A stretch of 11,336 nt of DNA, from positions 1 to 11,336 of the forward strand of contig CAYGEN010000025.1 in the NCBI GenBank assembly GCA_964348955.1, given 5' to 3'. This stretch comes from 2-01-FULL-51-21 sp964348955. GTDB lineage: Bacteria > Patescibacteriota > Minisyncoccia > Phycocordibacterales > 2-01-FULL-51-21. The notes under the pieces are model-generated. The model made no database searches. It was not told the origin of the DNA and saw nothing but the letters and a program-made list of their open reading frames with translations. The position numbers and the translations under genes are program-made. How positions within the stretch are numbered: the stretch's first letter is position 1; each line of letters opens with the position of its first letter. Below, piece by piece: positions 5,058-11,336 of the stretch.

Positions 5058-5516
5058 ATGGCACGAGAAAAGAAATCATTTTTTGAACGGATTACCGGCA
5101 CGGTAAATGTCGGGGACGAAGAGGAGTTTGTTCCGGCGCGAGAAAGCATCTCCCACCGCAATATGTTGGCTCCCGAGGAGCCGGTTGATGCGGAGCTCAC
5201 GGTTGATGTGTACGAAACGCCGGACAAAATCGTCATTAAAACGCTGGTTGCGGGTGTAAAACCGGATGATTTGGATGTTAATATCACCCGCGACAGCGTT
5301 TCCATCCGCGGCCGACGCGAAACCCACAGCGAAGTGAAAGAAGAGCATTTTTATCACAAAGAGCTCTACTGGGGTACCTTCTCGCGAGTTGTTTCCCTTC
5401 CCCAAGAAGTACAGCCGGAGCACGCGGAAGCGCTCGTACAGCACGGCCTTCTCATCATCACCATCCCGAAAGTTGACCGCGGCCGCCAAACAAAACTGAA
5501 AATTAAATCCGCGTAA
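5058..5516 (+). CDS. Small heat shock protein, Hsp20/alpha-crystallin family
   Basis: This is a 152-residue ATP-independent chaperone that would bind unfolding proteins in the cytoplasm as part of a large oligomer. The N-terminal arm (1-45) is polar and acidic and includes FFERITG (8-14). The alpha-crystallin domain spans about 46-140: it opens with AELTVDVYETPDKIVIK (45-61), has LVAGVKPDDLDVNI (63-76) and closes with the hallmark strand ALVQHGLLIITIPK (125-138). The short tail carries an LKI tripeptide (147-149), the position of the IXI anchor that docks on a neighbouring subunit. Length and layout are normal for bacterial Hsp20. The ATG is separated from the upstream stop by a single base and has no ribosome binding site, so coupled translation with the PrsW-like gene is likely. 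Confidence 0.95.
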   Translation: MAREKKSFFERITGTVNVGDEEEFVPARESISHRNMLAPEEPVDAELTVDVYETPDKIVIKTLVAGVKPDDLDVNITRDSVSIRGRRETHSEVKEEHFYHKELYWGTFSRVVSLPQEVQPEHAEALVQHGLLIITIPKVDRGRQTKLKIKSA

Positions 5517-5519
5517 AAA

Positions 5520-5551
5520 CTATTGCTCGAGCGTTAACGCTCGAGCAATAG
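5520..5551. terminator. Bidirectional intrinsic terminator (perfect 32-nt palindrome)
   Basis: The arms ctattgctcgagcgtt and aacgctcgagcaatag are perfect complements with no spacer. On the minus strand the hairpin is followed by five T, a classic terminator for transcription coming from the fold point. On the plus strand only the weaker cgtttctt follows, for hsp20. The stronger orientation implies a convergent gene whose 3' end lies between here and the axis. Confidence 0.8.
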
Positions 5552-5571
5552 CGTTTCTTCTACGGTCTCTT

Positions 5572-5667
5572 CTACGATTTTTTTAATTCATGCGTGCACC
5601 CTTTCGGCAACACAAGCGATTTTGACGCACGTTGACTGAACTCGGCACCCGTAACAACACCATGCGT
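5572..5667 (-). CDS. C-terminal fragment of an unrecognised convergent gene, cut at the fold point
   Basis: Reading the minus strand from the axis gives 31 codons ending in TAG (5572-5574). The protein includes VVTGAEFSQRASK and ends LPKGCTHELKKS. The frame is open right up to the axis with no start codon of its own. It meets a stop only after five mirror-image codons on the other side, as expected when a real gene is truncated by the fold. The terminator at 5520-5551 is oriented to serve it. I do not recognise the family. The fragment is short enough to be a chance frame, but composition and context favour a real 3' end. Confidence 0.4.
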   Translation of the reverse strand, partial: THGVVTGAEFSQRASKSLVLPKGCTHELKKS

Positions 5668-5669
5668 AT

Positions 5670-5765
5670 ACGCATGGTGTTGTTACGGGTGCCGAGTTCA
5701 GTCAACGTGCGTCAAAATCGCTTGTGTTGCCGAAAGGGTGCACGCATGAATTAAAAAAATCGTAG
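5670..5765 (+). CDS. C-terminal fragment of the convergent gene, mirror copy
   Basis: This is the same 31 codons and TAG stop (5763-5765) on the plus strand of the right arm. The ATG at 5674 belongs to another frame that would give only about 25 residues and is less protein-like. The fragment is followed by the strong-orientation terminator at 5786-5817. Confidence 0.4.
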   Translation, partial: THGVVTGAEFSQRASKSLVLPKGCTHELKKS

Positions 5766-5785
5766 AAGAGACCGTAGAAGAAACG

Positions 5786-5817
5786 CTATTGCTCGAGCGT
5801 TAACGCTCGAGCAATAG
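5786..5817. terminator. Bidirectional intrinsic terminator, mirror copy
   Basis: Here the palindrome is followed by TTTTT (5818-5822) on the plus strand, running to the end of the minus-strand hsp20 copy. It separates that gene from the convergent fragment. Confidence 0.8.
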
Positions 5818-5820
5818 TTT

Positions 5821-6279
5821 TTACGCGGATTTAATTTTCAGTTTTGTTTGGCGGCCGCGGTCAACTTTCGGGATGGTGATGATGAGAAGGCCGTGCTGTA
5901 CGAGCGCTTCCGCGTGCTCCGGCTGTACTTCTTGGGGAAGGGAAACAACTCGCGAGAAGGTACCCCAGTAGAGCTCTTTGTGATAAAAATGCTCTTCTTT
6001 CACTTCGCTGTGGGTTTCGCGTCGGCCGCGGATGGAAACGCTGTCGCGGGTGATATTAACATCCAAATCATCCGGTTTTACACCCGCAACCAGCGTTTTA
6101 ATGACGATTTTGTCCGGCGTTTCGTACACATCAACCGTGAGCTCCGCATCAACCGGCTCCTCGGGAGCCAACATATTGCGGTGGGAGATGCTTTCTCGCG
6201 CCGGAACAAACTCCTCTTCGTCCCCGACATTTACCGTGCCGGTAATCCGTTCAAAAAATGATTTCTTTTCTCGTGCCAT
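5821..6279 (-). CDS. Small heat shock protein Hsp20, mirror copy
   Basis: All 152 residues are identical to the copy at 5058-5516, including the ALVQHGLLIITIPK strand and the LKI tail. Two functional neighbours this close would be expected to show at least silent differences; none exists, which points to one genomic locus represented twice. Confidence 0.93.
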   Translation of the reverse strand: MAREKKSFFERITGTVNVGDEEEFVPARESISHRNMLAPEEPVDAELTVDVYETPDKIVIKTLVAGVKPDDLDVNITRDSVSIRGRRETHSEVKEEHFYHKELYWGTFSRVVSLPQEVQPEHAEALVQHGLLIITIPKVDRGRQTKLKIKSA

Positions 6280-6280
6280 A

Positions 6281-6997
6281 CTATTTTTTATTGCGTAAAT
6301 ATATAAACTGCGGGCGTTTAACCTGCTTCACTTTTTCAAAGAAAAGCAGAAGTAGTATGATGCCGACCCATACGCCTGCAAACACAAGCAGAAGGTTGCC
6401 ACTACTGTTTTTTAGTATAAATAAATTGAAAAGCGTATGCAAGGAAATGGCAAGGATAATACCAACGAGAAGCGTCGCGCGCCGTAGGCGAGGGTTGCGG
6501 TAAAAGGGAAGCGCCATGGCAAGTCCAATCATCGCTGAGGCGAGCGTGTGGAGAAGTGTGGCGCCGAAGAAGCGCAGATTGCCGGTCATGATGCTCGTAA
6601 GCACAAGCCCGTCTCCGATAGGGCTTGCCAAAAAAAGCGCATTTTCAATGGCAGAGAAGCCCAGCGCCGCGGTAATCATGTAGACGATAGAATCAATCGG
6701 CTCATCCACTTCGCGCCGCCGCAAGACCACGAGGTAGGCGGCGGCGAATTTCATCAGCTCTTCAATTGCCGCCCAAAGCAGGTACGTGAATGTCGTTGCC
6801 TGTGTATAGAGGGATACTATGCGCTCAAGTGGCAGGACGAATACCACCGCGAGCATTCCCGCAAAAAAAGTAAGCGCGACAAGCCGGCGCGGCTCGGCAT
6901 GCACGCGGTCTTCTTGGAGCCAGAACGCAAGCCACAGAAGGGCGGGGAGAATGCCGCCGAGAAGCGCAAAGAGAAGAGTTGTTTCGCTAGGAACCAT
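6281..6997 (-). CDS. PrsW-family protease-like protein, mirror copy
   Basis: Identical to the protein at 4340-5056, with the EELMK, Glu118, His150 and His187/Asn191 positions intact. Its ATG is at 6995-6997 and the same one-base gap separates its stop from the hsp20 copy. Confidence 0.83.
   Translation of the reverse strand: MVPSETTLLFALLGGILPALLWLAFWLQEDRVHAEPRRLVALTFFAGMLAVVFVLPLERIVSLYTQATTFTYLLWAAIEELMKFAAAYLVVLRRREVDEPIDSIVYMITAALGFSAIENALFLASPIGDGLVLTSIMTGNLRFFGATLLHTLASAMIGLAMALPFYRNPRLRRATLLVGIILAISLHTLFNLFILKNSSGNLLLVFAGVWVGIILLLLFFEKVKQVKRPQFIYLRNKK
6298..6303 (-). promoter_or_regulatory. Possible -10 box for hsp20, mirror copy
   Basis: TATATT on the minus strand, the counterpart of 5034-5039, with the same 18-bp spacing to the ATG. 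Confidence 0.3.
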
Positions 6998-7015
6998 AGG
7001 TTTGGTTTATATAAG

Positions 7016-7021
7016 ATTATA
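7016..7021 (-). promoter_or_regulatory. Consensus -10 box of the PrsW-like gene, mirror copy
   Basis: TATAAT on the minus strand, overlapping the stop codon of the right-arm valS. Confidence 0.45.
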
Positions 7022-9245
7022 CCGGCCATGAAGTGACGAGAAGCAGTTGTTTTTTGTCGGCCTTCACTCCGGTCTTTGCCGCCGCGTGCGCGGGCAGGTG
7101 CGACCAAATTTCTTCCGTTACAAAAGGCATGAAAGGATGCAGAAGTTTTAGCGTGGTTTCAAGAATCTCGCCGAGGAGACGCCGCCGCGAGCTCGCGGCG
7201 GCGGCGTCCTCGCCGGCGAGAATCGGCTTGCTTTTCTCAATAATATTGTCGGCAAAGGTGTGCCAGACATAGTGGTAAAGTTTATCTGCGGCAAGATACA
7301 GCCGATATGATTCCATATCTTCCGTTATGGCATAAGAGAGCGTTGCGAGTTCTTTGAGCAGTGTCCGGTCCTCCTCGGTGTATGTTGCATCATGCGGCGG
7401 GTTTGCCGCACAAGATTGCAAGATGAAGCGCGCAACATTCCAGAGCTTGTTGGCGAAATTCTTGTATCCGCGCATTTTATCTTCGGACAGTCGGAGGTCG
7501 GTGCCCGGCGCCGTGCCAATGAGAAGCGAGAGCCGCACGGCATCGGCACCGTACTTATCAATCATATCAAGCGGGTCAACACTGTTGCCGAGCGACTTGC
7601 TCATCTTTTTTCCATGCGGGTCGCGTACGAGCCCATGGAGATACACCTTGTGAAAGGGAACTTCTCCGAGGAGAAACTCGGTCATAAGAATCATGCGCGC
7701 AACCCAGAAGAAAAGAATGTCATAGCCGGTTTCAAGAACAGTCGTCGGGTGGTAGGCGGCAAGGTCGCTCGTTTCCTCCGGCCACCCAAGCGTTGAAAAA
7801 CTCCACAGTCCCGATGAAAACCAGGTATCAAGCGTGTCTTGGTCTTGCTCCCATCCGTCGCCCTCCGGCGCGTCAATGCCACAATAAACCTCTTCCGCGT
7901 TTGTTCCAGGGTGCCGATACCACACCGGCACGCGATGTCCGTACCAAATCTGCCGACTGATGCACCAGTCGCGCAAGTTGTCTATCCAGTGAAAGTAGAT
8001 TTTGGCAAAGTGCTCGGGCACGATGTGAATTTCCCCTTTTTCTACCGGCCCCTGCATGAGTTCTTTAAGCGTTTTTCCGCCCCGCTCGGCAATCGGCTTA
8101 CTCACATCAACAAACCACTGGAGCTTCGGCAGGGGCTCAATAATGCCCAAAGTGCGCTCGGCAGTGGCGATGCGATGTGTAATCCCCTCCTCCTTTTCCA
8201 TAAGCCCGTGTTCTCTAAACCACAGCGCAACTTTTTCACGCGCCTCTTTAGTTTTGAGCCCCAAAATACCCTCACCCACCATCATTTTTCCATATTCGTT
8301 GATGACTTGCTTGTGCGGCAAATCGTGCCGCTTCGCGATGTCAAAGTCGGTCATGCTGTGCGCGGGGGTAACGCCGACGGCACCGGTGCCGAACGCGGGG
8401 TCAACCGCCTCGTCCGCCACCACCTTAATGGAAAGCGGCACGCCGCACACCACGGCCTCGTAGGTGTTGCCGACAAAGTCGCGATAGCGCGCATCGCTCG
8501 GGTTGACGGCCACTGCCGTATCGCCGAGTTTTGTTTCTGGGCGCGTGGTGGCTATGGGAATGGGGAAGTCCTTCGAGTAGCGAAAAGTGTAGAGCGTCGT
8601 TTTTTCCTCTCGGTATTCAATCTCGTCGTCGGAGATGGTCGTCTGGCCTTTAGGGTCCCAGTTTACGACGCGATGGCCGCGGTAGATGAGCCCGGCGTCA
8701 TACATTTTTTTAAACGCGGTCTGCACCGCTCTACTTCGCTTTTCGTCAAGCGTGAACGCTTCGCGGCTCCAGTCAAGCGACGAGCCCATTCTTTTGAGTT
8801 GGTTTACGATTGCGTCATGGCTCACCTCGGCGAAAAGCTCCACGCGCTTCAAAAACTCATCGCGCCCGAGATCGTGCCGATTTTTTTTCTCCTTTTTATA
8901 AATCTCACGCTCCACTTTTGATTGCGTGGCAATGGCGGCATGGTCGGTGCCCGGAATCCAGAGCGCTCGCCGTCCTCGCATACGATTGAAACGCACCAGC
9001 GCGTCTTCTATCGCAAGCATTTCGGCGTGTCCGAGATGAAGCGTGCCGGTAACATTTGGCGGTGGCAGGACTATGGAAAACGTCTCCGCGTCTGGCTTGG
9101 AGATGCCGTTCCTCACACAGGTGTCGGGATTGAAATATCCGCTTTTTTCCCACGCACGGTAGATTGCCTCCTCGGTTTCCGCCGGATTGTAGGGCTTGAG
9201 GAATTTTTCCGGAATGCCATGCGCCGGCGCGTCAGATTCTCTCAT
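7017..9245 (-). CDS. valS: Valyl-tRNA synthetase, short form, mirror copy
   Basis: All 742 residues match the copy at 2092-4320: HLGH, the CP1 editing segment with PAHSMTD, KMSKS, and the abrupt end at SWPV. A reduced genome would not be expected to keep two identical synthetase genes, so this copy is best treated as the same locus. Confidence 0.94.
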   Translation of the reverse strand: MRESDAPAHGIPEKFLKPYNPAETEEAIYRAWEKSGYFNPDTCVRNGISKPDAETFSIVLPPPNVTGTLHLGHAEMLAIEDALVRFNRMRGRRALWIPGTDHAAIATQSKVEREIYKKEKKNRHDLGRDEFLKRVELFAEVSHDAIVNQLKRMGSSLDWSREAFTLDEKRSRAVQTAFKKMYDAGLIYRGHRVVNWDPKGQTTISDDEIEYREEKTTLYTFRYSKDFPIPIATTRPETKLGDTAVAVNPSDARYRDFVGNTYEAVVCGVPLSIKVVADEAVDPAFGTGAVGVTPAHSMTDFDIAKRHDLPHKQVINEYGKMMVGEGILGLKTKEAREKVALWFREHGLMEKEEGITHRIATAERTLGIIEPLPKLQWFVDVSKPIAERGGKTLKELMQGPVEKGEIHIVPEHFAKIYFHWIDNLRDWCISRQIWYGHRVPVWYRHPGTNAEEVYCGIDAPEGDGWEQDQDTLDTWFSSGLWSFSTLGWPEETSDLAAYHPTTVLETGYDILFFWVARMILMTEFLLGEVPFHKVYLHGLVRDPHGKKMSKSLGNSVDPLDMIDKYGADAVRLSLLIGTAPGTDLRLSEDKMRGYKNFANKLWNVARFILQSCAANPPHDATYTEEDRTLLKELATLSYAITEDMESYRLYLAADKLYHYVWHTFADNIIEKSKPILAGEDAAAASSRRRLLGEILETTLKLLHPFMPFVTEEIWSHLPAHAAAKTGVKADKKQLLLVTSWPV
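7167..7220. repeat. G/C-rich imperfect palindrome in valS, mirror copy
   Basis: Counterpart of 4117-4170, again encoding the Ala/Ser/Arg linker. Confidence 0.75.
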
Positions 9246-9251
9246 GAAAAT

Positions 9252-9260
9252 ATATTAGCA
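9252..9260 (-). promoter_or_regulatory. Extended -10 promoter of valS, mirror copy
   Basis: TGCTAATAT on the minus strand immediately before the valS ATG. Confidence 0.5.
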
Positions 9261-9275
9261 CATCCATAAACGCGA

Positions 9276-10514
9276 TTAGGAGAGCCGGAGACGCCCCTCG
9301 GCGCGGATGGCGCCATGTCCGCGCGCCACCTCGCCATGGCCTTGCAGGGCTTGCAAGCGGAAATAGCCGGCAACGGCGATCATAATCGCGTTGTCGGTCG
9401 TGAGATTTCGCTCCGGAATGAACAGGCGCACGTCAGGGAACTCGCGCGCTAAGAGTGTTTCAAAACTTTGCCGAATATGGGCGTTTGCCGATACGCCACC
9501 GCCTACGACGAGCGCATTAGCGAGTGTTTCGTGGAGCGCCCTGCGCGTTTTTGCAATAAGCACTTCGGTGGCGGCGTCTTCAAATTCTTGCGCGATGTGC
9601 TCTTGCACTTCGCTCGTAATATGCGGGATGTCTTTGAGCGTATAAAGCACGGCGGTCTTGAGTCCTGAAAACGAGAAATTGCAATTGTCGCTGTGAAGCA
9701 TCGGCCGCGGCAATTTAATATGGTTAAACACCGAATGTTTAACCATATTGGCGTTCTCGCGCTTGCGTCTGCGGCTCTGCTCGGCGAGCTTTGAAATTTC
9801 CGGGCCGCCCGGGTAGGGAAGCCCGAGCATGCGCGCCACTTTGTCAAAGGCCTCGCCGACCGCGTCGTCCATCGTCTCACCGATGAGCGCGTAAGAGAAC
9901 CAGTCTTTCATGAGCACGAGTTCGGTGTGTCCGCCTGAAATAAGAAGTGCGAGCAGGGGATAGCGTATAGTTTCTAGCGTATAGTTTCTAGATTCATTTG
10001 TACTTGCATGAATATCAGCCATCAAAGCGCCAAAGATGTGGCCCTCCATGTGGTTTACCGCAATGACGGGTTTGTTCCAGACGAGCCCGAGCGCATTGGC
10101 AAAGTTGATGCCGACCCATAGCGCTGGTTCAAGCCCGGGCCCGTGCGTTACGGCAATCGCATCAATTTCGGGAGACGCAAATGTCGGAATACGCGCAAGA
10201 AACTGCCTCAATAGTTCCGGCTCGCGCGTGAGCATTTCTTGGAGCGTCGCTTGCTCCCCCGCGGTAAGCGCGTTGCCGTCAAGAAAATACATTCCCGCTT
10301 CCCCAAGCGCTTTTTCAAGCAGGGGAGTGAGGTTTAAGGCGTGCTCACGTTTGGCAAGGTCGGGGTACACGCCGCCAAATTCTTGGTGCCGTGCGGCCTG
10401 CGAATAGAGCGCGTCTCCCAATACCGTAAAAGTTGGGTTATCAGCGCCCCCTCTCGCTTCTACGATGCTTACCGCCGTTTCGTCGCAACTCGTTTCAATA
10501 GAAAGAATTTTCAC
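9276..10514 (-). CDS. tsaD: tRNA N6-adenosine threonylcarbamoyltransferase TsaD, mirror copy
   Basis: All 412 residues match the copy at 823-2061, with the HMEGH metal motif, Asp374 and the insertion near residues 74-116. It starts at GTG (10512-10514), overlapping the stop of the PGPGW copy. Confidence 0.94.
   Translation of the reverse strand: MKILSIETSCDETAVSIVEARGGADNPTFTVLGDALYSQAARHQEFGGVYPDLAKREHALNLTPLLEKALGEAGMYFLDGNALTAGEQATLQEMLTREPELLRQFLARIPTFASPEIDAIAVTHGPGLEPALWVGINFANALGLVWNKPVIAVNHMEGHIFGALMADIHASTNESRNYTLETIRYPLLALLISGGHTELVLMKDWFSYALIGETMDDAVGEAFDKVARMLGLPYPGGPEISKLAEQSRRRKRENANMVKHSVFNHIKLPRPMLHSDNCNFSFSGLKTAVLYTLKDIPHITSEVQEHIAQEFEDAATEVLIAKTRRALHETLANALVVGGGVSANAHIRQSFETLLAREFPDVRLFIPERNLTTDNAIMIAVAGYFRLQALQGHGEVARGHGAIRAEGRLRLS
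9717..9749. repeat. Perfect 14-bp hairpin in tsaD, mirror copy
   Basis: Counterpart of 1588-1620; on this strand the loop reads ccgaa. Confidence 0.9.
9964..9991. repeat. 14-bp tandem direct repeat in tsaD, mirror copy
   Basis: Two copies of cgtatagtttctag on the plus strand, the reverse complement of the unit at 1346-1373. Confidence 0.9.
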
Positions 10515-10726
10515 CGTTTTTTTCTAAAAAAAATCAATTTGCTTTTCATCTTGTCTATCCAATGTTGGATCCGTTTTGGAAACAGAACATGGATACCGAG
10601 TATTTCCGCCCCAACGAGAATAAGCCACGAGCCCGGCGTGAGCGGCGTCAAAAGCGCCGCAAGCCCGATAATAATGAGCACGACGGCGAATACTCCTTTA
10701 AGAATAATACGGGTGCGGTGCATCAT
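10511..10726 (-). CDS. Small PGPGW-type membrane protein, mirror copy
   Basis: Identical to the 71-residue protein at 611-826, with the TPLTPGSW turn between two helices and a four-base overlap with tsaD. Confidence 0.78.
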   Translation of the reverse strand: MMHRTRIILKGVFAVVLIIIGLAALLTPLTPGSWLILVGAEILGIHVLFPKRIQHWIDKMKSKLIFFRKKR

Positions 10727-10730
10727 AAAT

Positions 10731-10759
10731 CGTATAATTGGTGGTGTGAAGATTGTCGT
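10731..10759 (-). promoter_or_regulatory. Possible promoter for the PGPGW gene, mirror copy
   Basis: ACGACA, 17 bp, TATACG on the minus strand, directly before the ATG. Confidence 0.35.
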
Positions 10760-10769
10760 AGGAACTCGG

Positions 10770-10842
10770 TGCGCGGTATAGGACTCGAACCTATGACCCC
10801 ATTCACGTCAAGAATGTGCTCTACCAACTGAGCTAACCGCGC
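10770..10842 (-). tRNA. tRNA-Val (anticodon GAC), mirror copy
   Basis: The complete cloverleaf is on the minus strand and identical to 495-567, with anticodon complement gtc at 10807-10809. Confidence 0.94.
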
Positions 10843-10857
10843 ATGCTTGCATGGGTT

Positions 10858-10885
10858 ATAGTATCAAAATTCGCCGTTATTTCCA
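10858..10885 (-). promoter_or_regulatory. Promoter for tRNA-Val, mirror copy
   Basis: Extended -10 TGATACTAT and -35-like TGGAAA on the minus strand. Confidence 0.55.
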
Positions 10886-10988
10886 GTAATGAGAGGGTAA
10901 AATTCGGCGCGCATATCCCGCCGAAGGACAAGGGGGGTGAGTGCGGAACCTATGGTCGTGGAGTTTAATGAGTACGACGTATGTAATG
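10886..10988. other. Intergenic stretch, no gene seen, mirror copy
   Basis: Reverse complement of 349-451. It carries no convincing reading frame or strong hairpin. Confidence 0.4.
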
Positions 10989-11077
10989 TTACTTGGTCAC
11001 CAATAATTGCGCGCCGCCGCGCGCAATTTTCGCGACCCCGGCTCGCGATTTCGCCTGCTGACGAAATATCGCTGCGC
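10989..11077. ncRNA. Conserved two-stem element, copy 2, mirror
   Basis: On the plus strand it reads TTACTTGGTCAC, then P2, TTTCGCGACCCCGGCTC, P1 and CTGCGC. It adds no independent evidence for conservation, being part of the whole-window repeat. Confidence 0.48.
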
Positions 11078-11089
11078 CCGTCAAAAAGC

Positions 11090-11117
11090 AAAAAACGCGC
11101 CGCAGGGCGCGTTTTTT
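11090..11117. terminator. Bidirectional intrinsic terminator, mirror copy
   Basis: Same A/T-extended G/C hairpin as 220-247, between the two mirrored elements. Confidence 0.85.
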
Positions 11118-11126
11118 TAGTTGCTT

Positions 11127-11224
11127 TTACTTGGTCACAAATATTTTTTCTGACAAAAAAATTTCGCGACCCCAGCTCGGTATTTTTGCCTTTCGCTTCC
11201 GCTCAAACAAAAATATACCTGCGC
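11127..11224. ncRNA. Conserved two-stem element, copy 1, mirror
   Basis: Reverse complement of 113-210, with the A/T-rich form of both stems. Confidence 0.48.
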
Positions 11225-11227
11225 TTT

Positions 11228-11276
11228 CATAAATTGCTCGCGGGCAAAGCAGTTTGCCCGCTTTTTGCAATTTATG
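11228..11276. terminator. Long hairpin next to tRNA-Glu, mirror copy
   Basis: Outer arms 11228-11237/11267-11276 and inner arms 11240-11248/11253-11261, as in 61-109. Confidence 0.55.
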
Positions 11277-11336
11277 ACCCCACCGGGAATCGAACCCGGA
11301 TTACCGGCTTGAAAAGCCGATGTCCTAACCGTTAGA
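11275..11336 (-). tRNA. tRNA-Glu (anticodon TTC), 5' end missing, mirror copy
   Basis: It breaks off at the same D-arm base as the copy at 1-62. Both arms ending at an identical internal tRNA position indicates one path traversed twice. Confidence 0.92.

Larger units (their letters stand above)
1..11336. repeat. Window-length perfect inverted repeat (two 5668-bp arms, no spacer)
   Basis: The second half is the exact reverse complement of the first, with the symmetry axis between 5668 and 5669 in the motif atgcgta|tacgcat. The outermost bases (tctaacggttagg at the start, cctaaccgttaga at the end) mirror each other, and so do the bases flanking the axis. All long reading frames occur in pairs whose coordinates sum to 11337 and whose proteins are identical. 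There is no transposase, terminal repeat or loop sequence at the axis. A perfect identity of this length, with both arms ending at the same base inside a tRNA, fits a contig that walked back on itself or a fold-back chimera. A hairpin telomere read through, or a very recent inverted duplication, would look the same. Confidence 0.99.

Noticed and set aside
5520..5817. Replication origin or telomere-resolution site at the centre
   Set aside because: The two 32-nt palindromes are explained as mirrored terminators after hsp20, and a gene fragment runs into the axis. No iterons or resolvase gene are seen. A hairpin chromosome end remains formally possible and is listed under the main finding.
1..11336. 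Composite transposon or insertion sequence with long inverted arms
   Set aside because: The arms carry only housekeeping genes. There is no transposase, integrase or resolvase, and no spacer between the arms or target duplication.

Overview
The window is one perfect inverted repeat. Bases 1-5668 are followed by their exact reverse complement, 5669-11336, with no spacer. Base x pairs with base 11337-x, and every gene appears twice in mirror image with identical protein sequence. It therefore holds about 5.7 kb of unique information. Both arms stop at the same base inside a tRNA gene, and the fold point appears to cut a convergent reading frame. This looks more like a fold-back assembly or amplification artefact than a real duplication, although the sequence alone cannot exclude a closed hairpin end or a true inverted duplication.

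The unique arm looks like a small-genome bacterium of the Candidate Phyla Radiation (Patescibacteria, probably Parcubacteria). Grounds for this are a ValRS of only 742 residues, a TsaD of 412 residues with a long insertion near residues 74-116, a tiny PGPGW membrane protein overlapping tsaD, tRNA genes without an encoded CCA, short intergenic gaps and no clear Shine-Dalgarno sequences. This placement is inferred from gene character, not from a marker-gene tree.

Left arm, in order: a 5'-truncated tRNA-Glu(TTC); a 432-bp gap with a long hairpin, an intrinsic terminator and two copies of a conserved two-stem element; a promoter and tRNA-Val(GAC); a PGPGW-type membrane protein; tsaD (tRNA t6A37 synthesis); valS; a PrsW-type membrane protease; an Hsp20 chaperone; a bidirectional terminator; and the last 31 codons of an unrecognised convergent gene that runs into the fold point. 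The right arm is the same list reversed.

Functionally this is a translation block (tRNA-Glu, tRNA-Val, tsaD, valS) followed by two protein-quality or stress genes (prsW-like, hsp20). All complete genes in an arm point the same way. PGPGW and tsaD overlap by 4 nt, while valS, prsW-like and hsp20 each have a -10-like box close to the start codon.

The best candidate for something undescribed is the pair of elements at 113-210 and 260-348. They share the same short conserved segments at the same structural positions, while both stems differ in sequence but still pair. Two in-frame palindromic segments inside tsaD and valS are also worth attention.
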